Of a stretch of DNA of 64,000 nt, positions 29,501 to 39,424 are shown one piece after another. The DNA comes from Thecamonas trahens ATCC 50062 (Eukaryota > Apusozoa > Apusomonadida > Apusomonadidae), in assembly GCF_000142905.1 (NCBI RefSeq), contig NW_013657659.1, positions 185,543 to 249,542 of the forward strand. Direction: 5' to 3'. The notes below the pieces were generated by a model. That model saw only the letters and a list, made by a program, of their open reading frames with translations, had not been told where the DNA came from and ran no database searches. Each line of letters begins with the position of its first letter. The stretch's first letter is position 1. A program made the translations under genes and the position numbers.

Positions 29501-31492
29501 CATCGGACCCAAACCACGAGTCGCCGTCGTCTACCGCGGCGGCTGCATCGCTGTCACCACCCTCGGCCTCGTCGACCTCGTGAGCCTGCCGCGAGAGCAT
29601 CACGCCACCGTCTGAGAGCCGCAGCACGTCCGGATGCCCGCTGCCAAGCGCCGCCGCGGCGGCAGAGTGCGGAGCTTGTGGCGCGAGCGTCGACCGCCGG
29701 TACGAGAGGCCGATGAGGAGCTCGCCCTGAGAGAACCCGTTGTCAGCGGACGGACCGCGGCTCTCGGACCCGCGGTCGTCGCCGCCGCTCTCAGCCTCCT
29801 TGCCCTTATCCTTGCGCTTCCGGCGAGCCTTGGCCTTTTTCTCGGCCGCCTTGGCCGCCTTGGCCGCCTTGGCCGCGCCCTTGTCGTCGGTAGCAAAAAA
29901 CAGTGGGTACCAGGTCTTGTACTCTTCGTCGTCGGCCGACGGCTCGTCAACCGGCGCGGCGAGAAAGTCCTCCAGCGCGTCGAGCGGGACAACGACGCGA
30001 CCCATGAGATCGTTGCTTCCGACCCGGTCCCAGTCCCAGACCTCGCAGTGGAGCGCGAGCGTCTTGCGGGCCTCGACATTTGTCGCGTACGGCGGCGGAA
30101 GCTCGAGATCTAGCCCCTGGGTCCACACCGGGAACAGCGTTGCCTTGCGGGTCACCGAGGTGGCTGAGATCGGCTCGAACGAGCCGGGCCGACAGACCGG
30201 GAGCCCGTCGCTCGTGGTGACAAGCGTGACCTTGACAAATGGGTCTGACGTGCCAGATCGGTCGTGCGCCGCAAGATTGCGGCCTTGGTACAGCATGCAC
30301 CGCAGGTGCGAGATCGGAAGCGCGTAGGTAGCCAGCGCCGCATCGTCCGACGTCTCAACAACCGCCGCACGCGCCGCCGCCGCAACCTGCCACCCACCCG
30401 TCAGCACCACCCGGCCGGGCGGGGAGAGCGTAGCCTCTTTGCCGCGAAGAGCTGCTCGAAGCGTGCCGCCCGCCGCGTTGAGGAGCGCTGAGACTGGAAA
30501 GGCCGTTGCGCCCAGCAGATCATGCGAGACCTCGCGGCGAGGGTCCTTGTACACCACCGAGAGATGGACCACATCAGTGGCTTTGACGGCAGCAAAGGTA
30601 AACTGCTCGTTGTCCCACGCAATCTTGCCGTGCCGCACACGGTGGGTGTGAGACGTCGCCTCGGACTCGCCAACTGCCAGCACCGCCTTGATCCGCGGAT
30701 GGCCCGGCAGGTCAATGTCGATCAGCTCTTCGAGCTTGATCACCAGGTTGCCGGTCGAAAACGGATCCGCCGGCCCAGTAATCTCCGCCGCATACGCCGC
30801 AGCATCGTTCGGGTCGGTGGCGTGAAAGTTGGCCCGCTGGCCCTCTTCGCTGAGGTACTGGTCACGGAGGCCGGCGGCCAGCGGCCGCTCATCAGCACCG
30901 CCCTCGACCCCGGACCTGGCCTCGTTGCTCAGCCGCGGAACGTGCACAATGTGCCCAGCCGAGCCCTCGACTGCAACGCTCTCGCCCGGTGCAACCGAGC
31001 CGTCATTGATGAGCGTTCGCTCGTACCGCGCGTTGACGTAGAGCACGCCATCGTCACCGTCGCGGAGAGGGAGGGCCAGCTCGACCGTCTCGTTTGGCGG
31101 AAGATCGATGAGCTTGACCCGGGCAGTGCCCAACGATTGCTTCGATTTGAACTTGTTCTGTACATACAGGGGGAGAAGGGGGGGGTGGGGGGGGGGGTGC
31201 GGTGAGGTAGCTGTGGTGGTGGGGGGAGGAGGAGGAGGGGGGGGGGGGTGCTTGGCTGGCGTACCCAGTCAAAGACGTAGAAGACCACGGCAGAGTCATC
31301 ATCCAGCAGAGAGCGGTCGATGCTAAACTCTGTGTCTGCCTCAACCCAGACCGGGTTGAGCGTGTCTTCGATCTTCTCCGTCTTGTACTTTGCCTCGCCG
31401 AGGCGGACCACCACATACGGGTCGGACAGCCCGTTGCTGTCGGCGGCCTTGAGCGAGGTGGCTCTCACCACCTTGATCCACACCTTGTCCAT
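26562..31492 (-). CDS. Tail-anchored multi-C2-domain protein (about nine C2 domains)
   Basis: Exons 31265..31492 and 26562..31157 (minus) give 1607 aa. The 107-bp intron (GTACGC...TACAG) joins VFYVFDW to NKFKSKQSLGTARV, a standard C2 strand pair. C2 domains start at about residues 3 (SNGLSDPYVVV), 190 (degenerate), 362 (SGTSDPFV), 654 (FGKSDPYV), 810 (SKAADPFV), 962 (SNGLADPFV), 1132 (GGGSDPYV), 1283 (AAGSADPYC) and 1418 (degenerate, HLHPYV). A K/R-rich linker lies near 490. One hydrophobic helix near 1570 and a short tail suggest a C-terminal membrane anchor, as in MCTPs, ferlins and E-Syts, which tether membranes in a calcium-dependent way. No SMP domain was seen. Several C2 domains lack some of the calcium-binding aspartates, so only part are likely calcium sensors. 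Confidence 0.88.
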
Positions 31493-31910
31493 ACTGAGCT
31501 TTTCCACTGCAGGCTAGGAGGAGGAGGGGTGTGTGTGCCCGTAGTGGGATGAGAGAGTGGAGTGTAAGGGCGTGAAGGGGAGGAAGGGGGGGAGGGGGGG
31601 GGGCGCTTGGAGCGAGGGAGGAGAGGGAGCTGACGTGTTTGTTTGGTGGCTTTTTCGACACCTCGCTCGACGGCCACTCCACCACCGACCGCCGACCACC
31701 GACCGCCGACCACCGACCGCCGACCACCGACCGCCGACTGTCGAGTTGTCCGAGTCGCCTCCGATCCCGCCCCTCCTTTCCCTCCCTCCCCGCTCCAGCC
31801 CACTACCATACCGAAACCCACCCCACCCCACCCCAACCTTCCACCCCACCCCACCCCCCCCCCACTTCCCACCTCCCCCACTCTTCCCCCCCCCACCACA
31901 CACACCACAT
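31493..31910. promoter_or_regulatory. Divergent intergenic region with 14-bp repeats
   Basis: G-rich to about 31625 then C-rich to the CDC73 ATG at 31911. It contains four copies of a 14-bp GACCGCC-type repeat (31681-31738). Probably a bidirectional promoter; no gene was found. Confidence 0.5.
31681..31738. repeat. 14-bp tandem repeat, four copies
   Basis: The unit ACCGACCGCCGACC is repeated about four times without clear change, in the shared promoter of the multi-C2 gene and CDC73. Confidence 0.9.
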
Positions 31911-33404
31911 ATGAGCCAGGAGCCCGACTACCTGGTGCTGCTGCACGAGTACACCCATGGGCGGGTGGCGGTGGACGACAAGCGCGAGGCCCGCGAGCTG
32001 GAGTTCTCGCCAAAAGACGGCCCGTCGCACACGGCGGCGTACGACACGCCCGTGGGCATGGTGTACAAGACCAAGTCGGTTGCCTTTCCGCTCATTCAGT
32101 TCTGGATTCTGGCTTCCGAGCTCGGCTCCGAGTCGTCGTCGTCGTCGGTGACCAGCGACTTTTACGCTGTCACCGCCAAGCGCGGCCTCGCCCAGGACGG
32201 TCTCCTCGACTTTCTGCAGGCCAAGCACGTCCGCGCCATGCTCTTTGCGGACGGTATTGACCCGGCTGGCGACGTGGTGCCGCTCTCGCTGGCGGGGGGT
32301 GCACCTGCCACTGATGCCGCCACTGCCGCCCCGGCCGCCGAGCCAGCACCAGCCAAGCGCTCGCACTCGGACATGGTGGCCGGAGGCGCCACGACTGGGC
32401 TCGCAAGTGCCGGCCCTGGTGGTAACGACGCCGCCTCAGAGGGCACGCCGGCCAAGCGCCAGAAGACGCTGGCTGGCGCGAGCGGCGTGGGCGACCGGGC
32501 TTCGAGCGACCTGCATGCCGACATGGTGGCTGGCATGAGCGACGACGAGGTGCTGCGGCTTGTCCAGCGCAAGGAGCGCCACATGCACACCCGCAAGTCG
32601 GTCCTGCAGTGCGCCTCGGGCCTCCCATTCTCACGGGTGCTTAAGGTTCTTGACGACACGCTCAACGCCGAGAAGGCAGCCGCCGAAGCCGCCAAGGCCG
32701 AGAAGGACGCCGGTTACTCGCGGTACAACGTCGACGAGAAGAAGGCGCTCGAGGCCGCCGGCATTGCTGCCGGCGACTTTGGCATCAACACGTCGGCGTC
32801 GTACCTGCCTGGCTTTGGCTCGGCGCCGGCACCGGCGCCCGCCGCGCCGTCGGCGCCCAAGCCGGCCTCGCGCTCCAATTCGTCCGCCGCCCTCCCCAAG
32901 CACGCACCCAAGGGAAAGCCTATCATCCTTGTTCCTGGAGGCGCGTCGACGCTCATTAACCTGTACAACGTTCGCGACTTTCTGGAGCGTCACTCGTTTG
33001 TGACCGCCGAAGAGAAGCGCGCCGCCGGCGGCCGCCGCAACCCCAAAACCGTTGTCGTCCGCCAGCGCGGCGACGAGCGTGTGCCGTACCGCGTCGAGGA
33101 CGACCCCAACAAGCTGACCAGCGACGAGTGGACCCGCGTTGTCGCCGTCTTTGTCGCAGGTCCCAAGTGGCAGTTTAAGGGCTGGCCGTGGAACGACCCC
33201 GTCGACATTCTCGCCCATGTCCGCGGCTTCCACCTGCAGTTTGACGACGAGTCCATTCCGGCCAACGTCAAGAAGTGGAACGTCCATGTCATGCGCATCT
33301 CCAAGGTGGTCCGCCACCGCGACCGCGCCATTGCCAACGCGTTCTGGGAGGAGCTCGACCGCTGGCTCACCCGCCGCAACAACTCGTCGCTCCGCGCGTG
33401 GTAG
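31911..33404 (+). CDS. CDC73: Paf1 complex subunit CDC73 (parafibromin)
   Basis: 497 aa from the ATG at 31911 with no intron. The C-terminal Ras-like domain (about 335-495) is diagnostic: PIILVPGGASTLINLYNVRD, then VPYRVEDDPNKLTSDEW, RVVAVFVAGPKWQFKGWPW and ANAFWEELDRWL, all with the CDC73 layout. The N-terminal region (DYLVLLHEYTHGRV) is a weak match to the parafibromin N-domain. The middle is Ala/Ser-rich with a helix near 205-230 (SDDEVLRLVQRKERHMHTR). Known role: nuclear elongation factor promoting histone H2B ubiquitination and H3K4/K36 methylation on RNA polymerase II genes. It converges on the next gene with only 3 bp between the two stop codons. Confidence 0.95.
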   Translation: MSQEPDYLVLLHEYTHGRVAVDDKREARELEFSPKDGPSHTAAYDTPVGMVYKTKSVAFPLIQFWILASELGSESSSSSVTSDFYAVTAKRGLAQDGLLDFLQAKHVRAMLFADGIDPAGDVVPLSLAGGAPATDAATAAPAAEPAPAKRSHSDMVAGGATTGLASAGPGGNDAASEGTPAKRQKTLAGASGVGDRASSDLHADMVAGMSDDEVLRLVQRKERHMHTRKSVLQCASGLPFSRVLKVLDDTLNAEKAAAEAAKAEKDAGYSRYNVDEKKALEAAGIAAGDFGINTSASYLPGFGSAPAPAPAAPSAPKPASRSNSSAALPKHAPKGKPIILVPGGASTLINLYNVRDFLERHSFVTAEEKRAAGGRRNPKTVVVRQRGDERVPYRVEDDPNKLTSDEWTRVVAVFVAGPKWQFKGWPWNDPVDILAHVRGFHLQFDDESIPANVKKWNVHVMRISKVVRHRDRAIANAFWEELDRWLTRRNNSSLRAW

Positions 33405-33407
33405 GTC

Positions 33408-36400
33408 TTACCGCAGCGCGTACCCGCATCCGCACCGCCGCGCCTCGACGTCGTACAGATACTTATTGTAGCCAACAAGGCCAATGAACTCGACATCCAC
33501 CCGCGGCGCAACCACTGCCCGCGCCTTGCGCGCCGCCTTGACCAGCGCCTTGGCCTTGGCCTTGGCCTGCTTTCGCCCGCTCAACAGCTCGGTCGTCGGC
33601 GCAATCGTCCCCACTCGCGAGCCAAGAAACTTGATGTGGACGTACTTGCCTGCCGCGGGCATGCCAATGTCGATGACTTCGCTCGACCCGTTGCCCACTT
33701 CAAAGAACAGGATCGGCTCGGTCGACACCCCACGCCGCTTGAGCCTGCAGAACTCGTCGAGCGTCATCGAATCGTACTTGCGCGTGTAGCTCGCGAGCTT
33801 GGCCGCATCGAGCTCGTCGTGAACCCAGACCATGCCGTACCGCAACGGATACGCCGCCACCTTGGGCACCCGCACTACAAGCTTCTCCAGCACAAACCCG
33901 TTGGTTTTGTACCCGCAGTGCTCAAAGACCACGTCCTGGTTGCCCGCCACACTTTGCGACGGCGCCGAGTAGTGAACCCGCGACTCGTCCGCGAGCAGCA
34001 CGTTGCTGATCTTGGTTCGTGAAGATGCCTCGCCGCCGTTATAGAATACCACAGCAAAGTCGTTGTTGATGTACCCTTGAGCAGACGCCACCTGGAACAG
34101 CCGCTTCCGCCGGTCTGCAAACTGCAGCAGCGCAAACGCGCGCGTCCCGCTCAGACATCCACACACGCCCACAATAGCCCACAGGACCACGCTCAGCCAC
34201 GGTGCGGCTTCGTGCAAGTTCACGCTCTCCAGCGACCGCCATGCGGCTCCAGTCATCGCCACCTGCCATCCAGCAATGAGCAAGGCACTCAGCGCAAGGT
34301 ACCGTACCTCAGCCAGCGATGTCGACGTCGAGACAAAGGCGGCCACCAGCGGCCCATACCCGTATAGTGAGATGGCAATAAGGTGCACAATGCATCCGCC
34401 GAGTCCGCCCGTCACCACCAAGCTGTACCCGACGCCGCGCCACGCCGTGAGCCCAAAGACGCCTCGCCCGGTATCGTGCTGCTCAATGAGCCAGTGGAGC
34501 CAGACAGGGACCACCACAAGCGCAGACGTCATCCCAGCCACCAGCACACACGACGGCAGCATCCGCAGCCGAATTCGTAGCGCGTGCTTCCAATCACGCG
34601 CCGCATGCCCGGCCGCGCTCGCAAGCAGATTGCTCAGCGCTGTCCGGTACACACCGGCCACCGCCGCGCAGACCACCACCTTGGAGTCCTCAAGCAGCCC
34701 GTTGCTCACCGGAATGTGGACCAGCTCGCTCGGCCCAAACTTTCGCTGAAACTCGGCCTTGTTGCGGATACGGAGCGCCGCCAAAGCCGCCACAAGTCCC
34801 AGACCGGTGAGCCCGGTCGCCAGACCGCGCAGCACCATGCTTGGCGCTGCTTCGCTGCTTGCCGCCGCCACCACCAGCATGACGGCGCCAAGTAGAACAC
34901 CCATGGCGCCCAGCGCAAAGCTTGTCGCCAGCACCACGTGTTCCAGCACCATGTTGTCCGCCAGCGGCGAGTTCTCCACTGCACCCATCAGCCCCAGCAG
35001 GCCAAACAGGAACCAGACATTGATACCAGAAAAACCACCCCGAGCAAGAGCAGCGCCACGTCGGCCGGCGGTCCCTTGCGGCCCGACCGCTGCGCCGGTG
35101 ATGGGTACGCCACCCCGGCCAGCCGCCGCTCGCGCACTCGCTCTGCCAAATCGACCACCGTCGACTCGTGGTCAGAGTCCGTATCGGACGACCGGAACGA
35201 CGGCAGTGCACCGGCATCGAGTGCCATCTCTGTGTCCCGCCCGTCACGAGCCGCCCACTCCTCGGACGAGTCGCTCTCGTACTCGGACGACGATGGCGAT
35301 GCCGACGATGACGACTGCGACGATGACAGCAAGTGCCGGCCTGGAGCCTCCAGCACCGTCGGATCGGACAGTGCGGTCATGCTACGCCTAAACAGAGCGA
35401 CCGACCGCGCTTTGCGCTTCCGCACCACCGCCTCGTACTTGGCAAACCGCCTCGGCTGCGCAGCCGACTCGGCAGCGTCGCACGAGCGACTATGGAGAGT
35501 AAAGGCGGTCAGATAGCCAACAACGCCCATCGGGGCCAGCCACATCCACAAAGTGTCGTCAAAGTTACGCGTCTCGCGGTCGCGCCCGGTCTTGTCCGAG
35601 AGCGTGGCGTCAAGCGCAGCAACAACCGCAGTTGCCAGTGTCCCGATGCCAGCCGTGACAAACGCTGCATGCGTAACGACGGGCCACACACCCCACAGCG
35701 CAGTCTCCCACGGCAGCGTCGGGAGGCGGATCCGACGCCCGAGCTGGCGCAGCCGCGTGTACGACAGCTTGGCTGGGAGCGGCGAGAGCGGGAGCCACGC
35801 AGTGAGCTCAAAGCCGCAGAGCGTCACTGCCATCAGCGACGCCAGGATCGCGGCCGCCAGCGGGTGACCTGCCAGCGCAACAGCGGCTAGCGACCACGGC
35901 GCCAAGAGTGGAATAGCTGACATGCGCAAGAGCACAAACCGAAGCGGCGCCGAGACCACAAATCGAGCTCGGCTCCGCCAGCAAGCCAGCACGCCCTGAA
36001 TGAGGAGGAGGAGAACCGCAACCGCAACCATCGGCGCCCCTGCATACGCCTGCTTGAGGACGCCCGGGCGGTCGCTGCTCTGCAGAAGGAGAACTCCGGT
36101 GGCGCCAAGCCCAACCGCGACGGCAAGCGTGGCAACATGGACCGCGACACCAAGCACTTGCTGGCCTCGGCTCTGCCATCGACTCCAGAACGCCAGGCCA
36201 CGATGGGTCGGCGCGTGGGTGTCTCGGCCACGGTCGGACGGCTCAGCGTGCTGCTCTGAACCGCTCAGTGTCGACACTGACGAGCAGGATGCGCCCGAGC
36301 CCGTCGGAGACGGAAGCGATGACAGCGCAAACCGCGCATCAAGCTCGTCATCAGTTTCGTCCCTCGCGATGTAGCCGGCGTCCACAAGCGAGTCCACAAC

Positions 36401-37583
36401 CGCATACGTCCGAGTAGTTGTCTCGAGGCGGGCGGCCAACATGGCAGCGCGGCGGTTGAGCGGCGTGGCTAGGGCCTCAAACTTGGTTGGCGACACCGAG
36501 ATCGAGAGCGAGTTCGAGCTTGACGAGCCCGAGTACTCGTTGACAGTGAGTGTGGCGGTCTCGTACGAGTCGCTCTCGTCGTCGTGGGTCTGTGCCACAA
36601 GGTAGCGGGAACCCCATCGAACGGCAGGCAGCGGCTGCGCAAGCTCGGGTGCGTAGCGGGTGCGGACCACATCGCGGGCGTTGGCGCTCGCCGATCGAGC
36701 CCATACCACCGCGTGCAGTTCACGAGCAAGCCACGGGAGGCCAAAGGCCAAAGCAGCGACCAACCCATAGTACTCGCCGGCACCAACCGTGATGCCGAGG
36801 ACGGCCGGGACCGCAAGCAGGAGCGAGCGGGCAGAGCGAAGGGCGTAAAAGCCAGACTGCGGGGCGTCGCTTGTCGGATCAATGATCCACCACGCCATGC
36901 CGAACACCATGTGGCTCGCGACGAGGACCACGACGACCAGCAGCGGCCAGGCCATGGTCGGCTCGTCACTCACCCTGTTTCGCACATCGGGCAGATCGGC
37001 GGTCGTTGCTGACAAAGCGAGCATGATGCAGCCGGCGCCGGCAACTACAACCAGCACGGCCTCGAGGATGCGCTGCAGAGTAAAGAGTGAGAGGAAGAGG
37101 CCCGAGTACTCGGCCATCCGCCACGGCAACCATTGCATGCGCCAGGTAGCGTAATAGTGTGGCTGCTCGGCAGCAAGGGTGGCCACTGGCGACGATGGCC
37201 ACAGCGCCGCCAGCTCAAACACAAGCATCACTCCCACAATGAGGACAAGAAGTGGGAGAACAAGAAACGGATCAAAGGTGAGCAGCGCCACCGTGCCCGA
37301 GACCACCACGCCAAACGTGTTCACCAGTGATCGGATGACAAAGGCATGGGTCTGCTTGCTCGCCATTGTCTCGCCTGCCATAGATGATTGTTGCGTCAGC
37401 ATCAGAGTGAGTTGGGGTAGGGGTAGGGGGGGGTAGGGGGGTAGGGGGAGTACGGGCGATGTGCGTACCAGCGCACCAGTGGCCGAGAGTGAGCAGGCAG
37501 TGGGACAAGAGGAGGAGGGCTAGGACGAGGACTGATGGGGCATGTGTAGCATTCAGGACATGCGTGGCCACCAGTACTGCCAT
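33408..37583 (-). CDS. Large multi-pass membrane protein, one apparent frameshift, function unknown
   Basis: Two frames (33408-34988 and 34988-37374) abut as TGATG, but adding one T in the run at 35030-35034 gives a continuous hydrophobic segment (VVFSGINVWFLFGLLGLMG), so I read one gene. A 5' exon at 37469..37583 (MAVLVATHVLNATHAPSVLV plus a hydrophobic stretch) joins at 37374 through a 94-bp GTACGC...GGCAG intron, giving about 1360 aa. There are over twenty hydrophobic segments, with S/E-rich linkers near 35150-35400 and 36240-36600. After the last helix comes a ~230-residue soluble C-terminal region with KYVHIKFLGSR and VDVEFIGLVGYN, perhaps a galactose-binding-like beta sandwich. I cannot name the family. 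Confidence 0.6.
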
Positions 37584-37861
37584 TACAGCCAGATGATGGG
37601 GGGGGGGGGAGTAGAAAGGGAAAGAAGTGTGTGAGGGTGGGTGTGTGAGGGTGTGTGTGTGTGTGAGGGTGTGGTGGGGGGGGTGTGGGGGGGGGGGGTG
37701 CGGACCACAGTCCACACACCCAACACCATTGTTCCCTTGGTGTGCCAACAACGTGGCATGCCAACAGCCACCAAACCGAATACCCAAAGGTGGCCTACAC
37801 CCTGGTCTTGACTTGCCTCTCCCGGGGCCACCTCACTCCCATACTCATTTCATACCACAAC

Positions 37862-39110
37862 ATGGCTGCCAACATTGAAGAGCTTGTCACCGACTTCCGG
37901 GTGGGTACCACCAGTATGTTGTTCAGAAGGGGGGGAGGGAGGGGAGGGGGGAGGGGGAGGGGAGAGCGGAGAGAGCGGGAGGGATGGGATCGTTGGTGTT
38001 AGCGGGTGAGCGAGGTGCCGGGGCAAGAGGGAGGGCAGGGACGGTAGGGTGGGGGGAAGGGGGAAGGGGGGGGGTGTTATTGTCGGTTGACTCACACAAT
38101 GATATACAGTCAACCAGTTCATTGCGGCGATGGAGCGGCGTGTGCCCAACGCGACGGGAGCGCTGTCTGTGGTGCTGATGGAGATCGCGGTGGCATGCAA
38201 GCTCATTGCGTCCAAGATCAAGCGTGCCGGCATTGCCGACATCCTCGGCAAGGTCGAGGCTGAGAACTCGACCGGTGACGTGCAGGCCAAGCTCGATGTG
38301 CAGTCCAACTATCTGATGAAGCAGCGGCTGATGTCGACCAAGTACGTTCTGGCGTACATCTCCGAGGAGGAGGAGGCACTCACCTTTGCCGACCCCGAGT
38401 CCAAGACTGCCAAGTTTGTGGTGGCCACCGATCCGCTCGACGGCTCGTCGAACGTCGACGTCAACGTGGGCGTCGGCACCATCTTTGGCATCTGGGAGCG
38501 CAAGACCGAGCGCGGGACGGCGTGTGACCCGGATGTCGACTGCCTGCAGCGCGGGCGTGACATGATTGCCTCGGGCTACGTGCTCTACGGCTCGTCGGTC
38601 GTCTTTGTCCTCACCGTCGGCGCTGGCTCGGGCGTCCACGAGTTTACCCTCGATCCGGCGCTTGGCGAGTTTGTGCTCTCGCGCGAGTTCATGACCTACC
38701 CCGACAAGTTCAAGCACTACTCTGTCAACGAGGGCAACTACGCCAAGTGGGACTCGGGTGTCAAAAACTTTGTCGACTACTGCAAGGCCGTCGACAAGGA
38801 GACCAACCGCCCCATCTCTGCCCGCTACATCGGCTCGTTTGTGGCCGACTTTCATCGCAACCTCATCTACGGTGGCCTCTACATGTACCCGGCCGACTCC
38901 AAGAACGCCCGCGGCAAGCTCCGCGTCATGTACGAGTGCGCTCCGCTGGCCCTCCTCTCCGAAGAGGCCGGCGGCCGTGCCACCGATGGTGAGGTCGACA
39001 TCCTCGACATTATCCCCACCGGCCCACACATGCGCTCGCCGCTCTACATCGGCACCACCGAGTCGGTCGACCTTGCCGGAAAGTTCCTCTCTGGTGAGAT
39101 CGAGGCGTAG
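37862..39110 (+). CDS. FBP1: Fructose-1,6-bisphosphatase, class I
   Basis: Exons 37862..37913 and 38110..39110 encode 350 aa. The 196-bp intron is the only one here with a GTATGT donor (end TACAG) and splits an isoleucine codon to give VGTTINQFI, the expected N-terminal helix. Catalytic motif DPLDGSSN is at residues 125-132; SEEEE near 102-106 supplies metal-binding acidic residues; the sugar-phosphate site (NEGNYAKW, YIGSFVADFHRNLIYGG) and MYECAPLALLSEEAGG are present. Reaction: fructose-1,6-bisphosphate to fructose-6-phosphate plus phosphate, in gluconeogenesis, in the cytosol; no targeting peptide was seen. An insertion (CDPDVDCLQRGRDM) lies in the middle. Confidence 0.96.
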
Positions 39111-39424
39111 CCACCGTCCCAACCTTTGATTACAGCCGTGGACATAGGTGATAGACCGCAGTACAATGCAAGAGGTACTCGCTGGTATCAAACCTGGCAT
39201 CAACCACCAACATCAGCTGTGGCCAGCTTGAGCCGCAGAGCCCCCCCCCCCCCCCCCGCCTCCTCTCATCTTTGACAGCCGCCACGAGGCAAAAATCCGG
39301 TCACGTGCGCGCACCTCTGCCAACCGTGTGACTCAACCCCGCCACCACGGAACGAGGACAAGGTCACGGACGAGTACTACACGCCCACGCCTGCCACCAC
39401 TTCTCACGAGCCATCCGCTGAAGG
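39111..39424. other. Intergenic region, FBP to ABC transporter
   Basis: About 310 bp with a C17 run at 39241-39257. No gene or RNA was recognised; presumably the FBP 3' end and the ABC transporter promoter. Confidence 0.4.

Noticed and set aside
34986-34992. TGATG as bacterial-type translational coupling of two genes
   Set aside because: The organism is eukaryotic and a one-base repair in the A5/T5 run at 35030 gives a continuous membrane segment.
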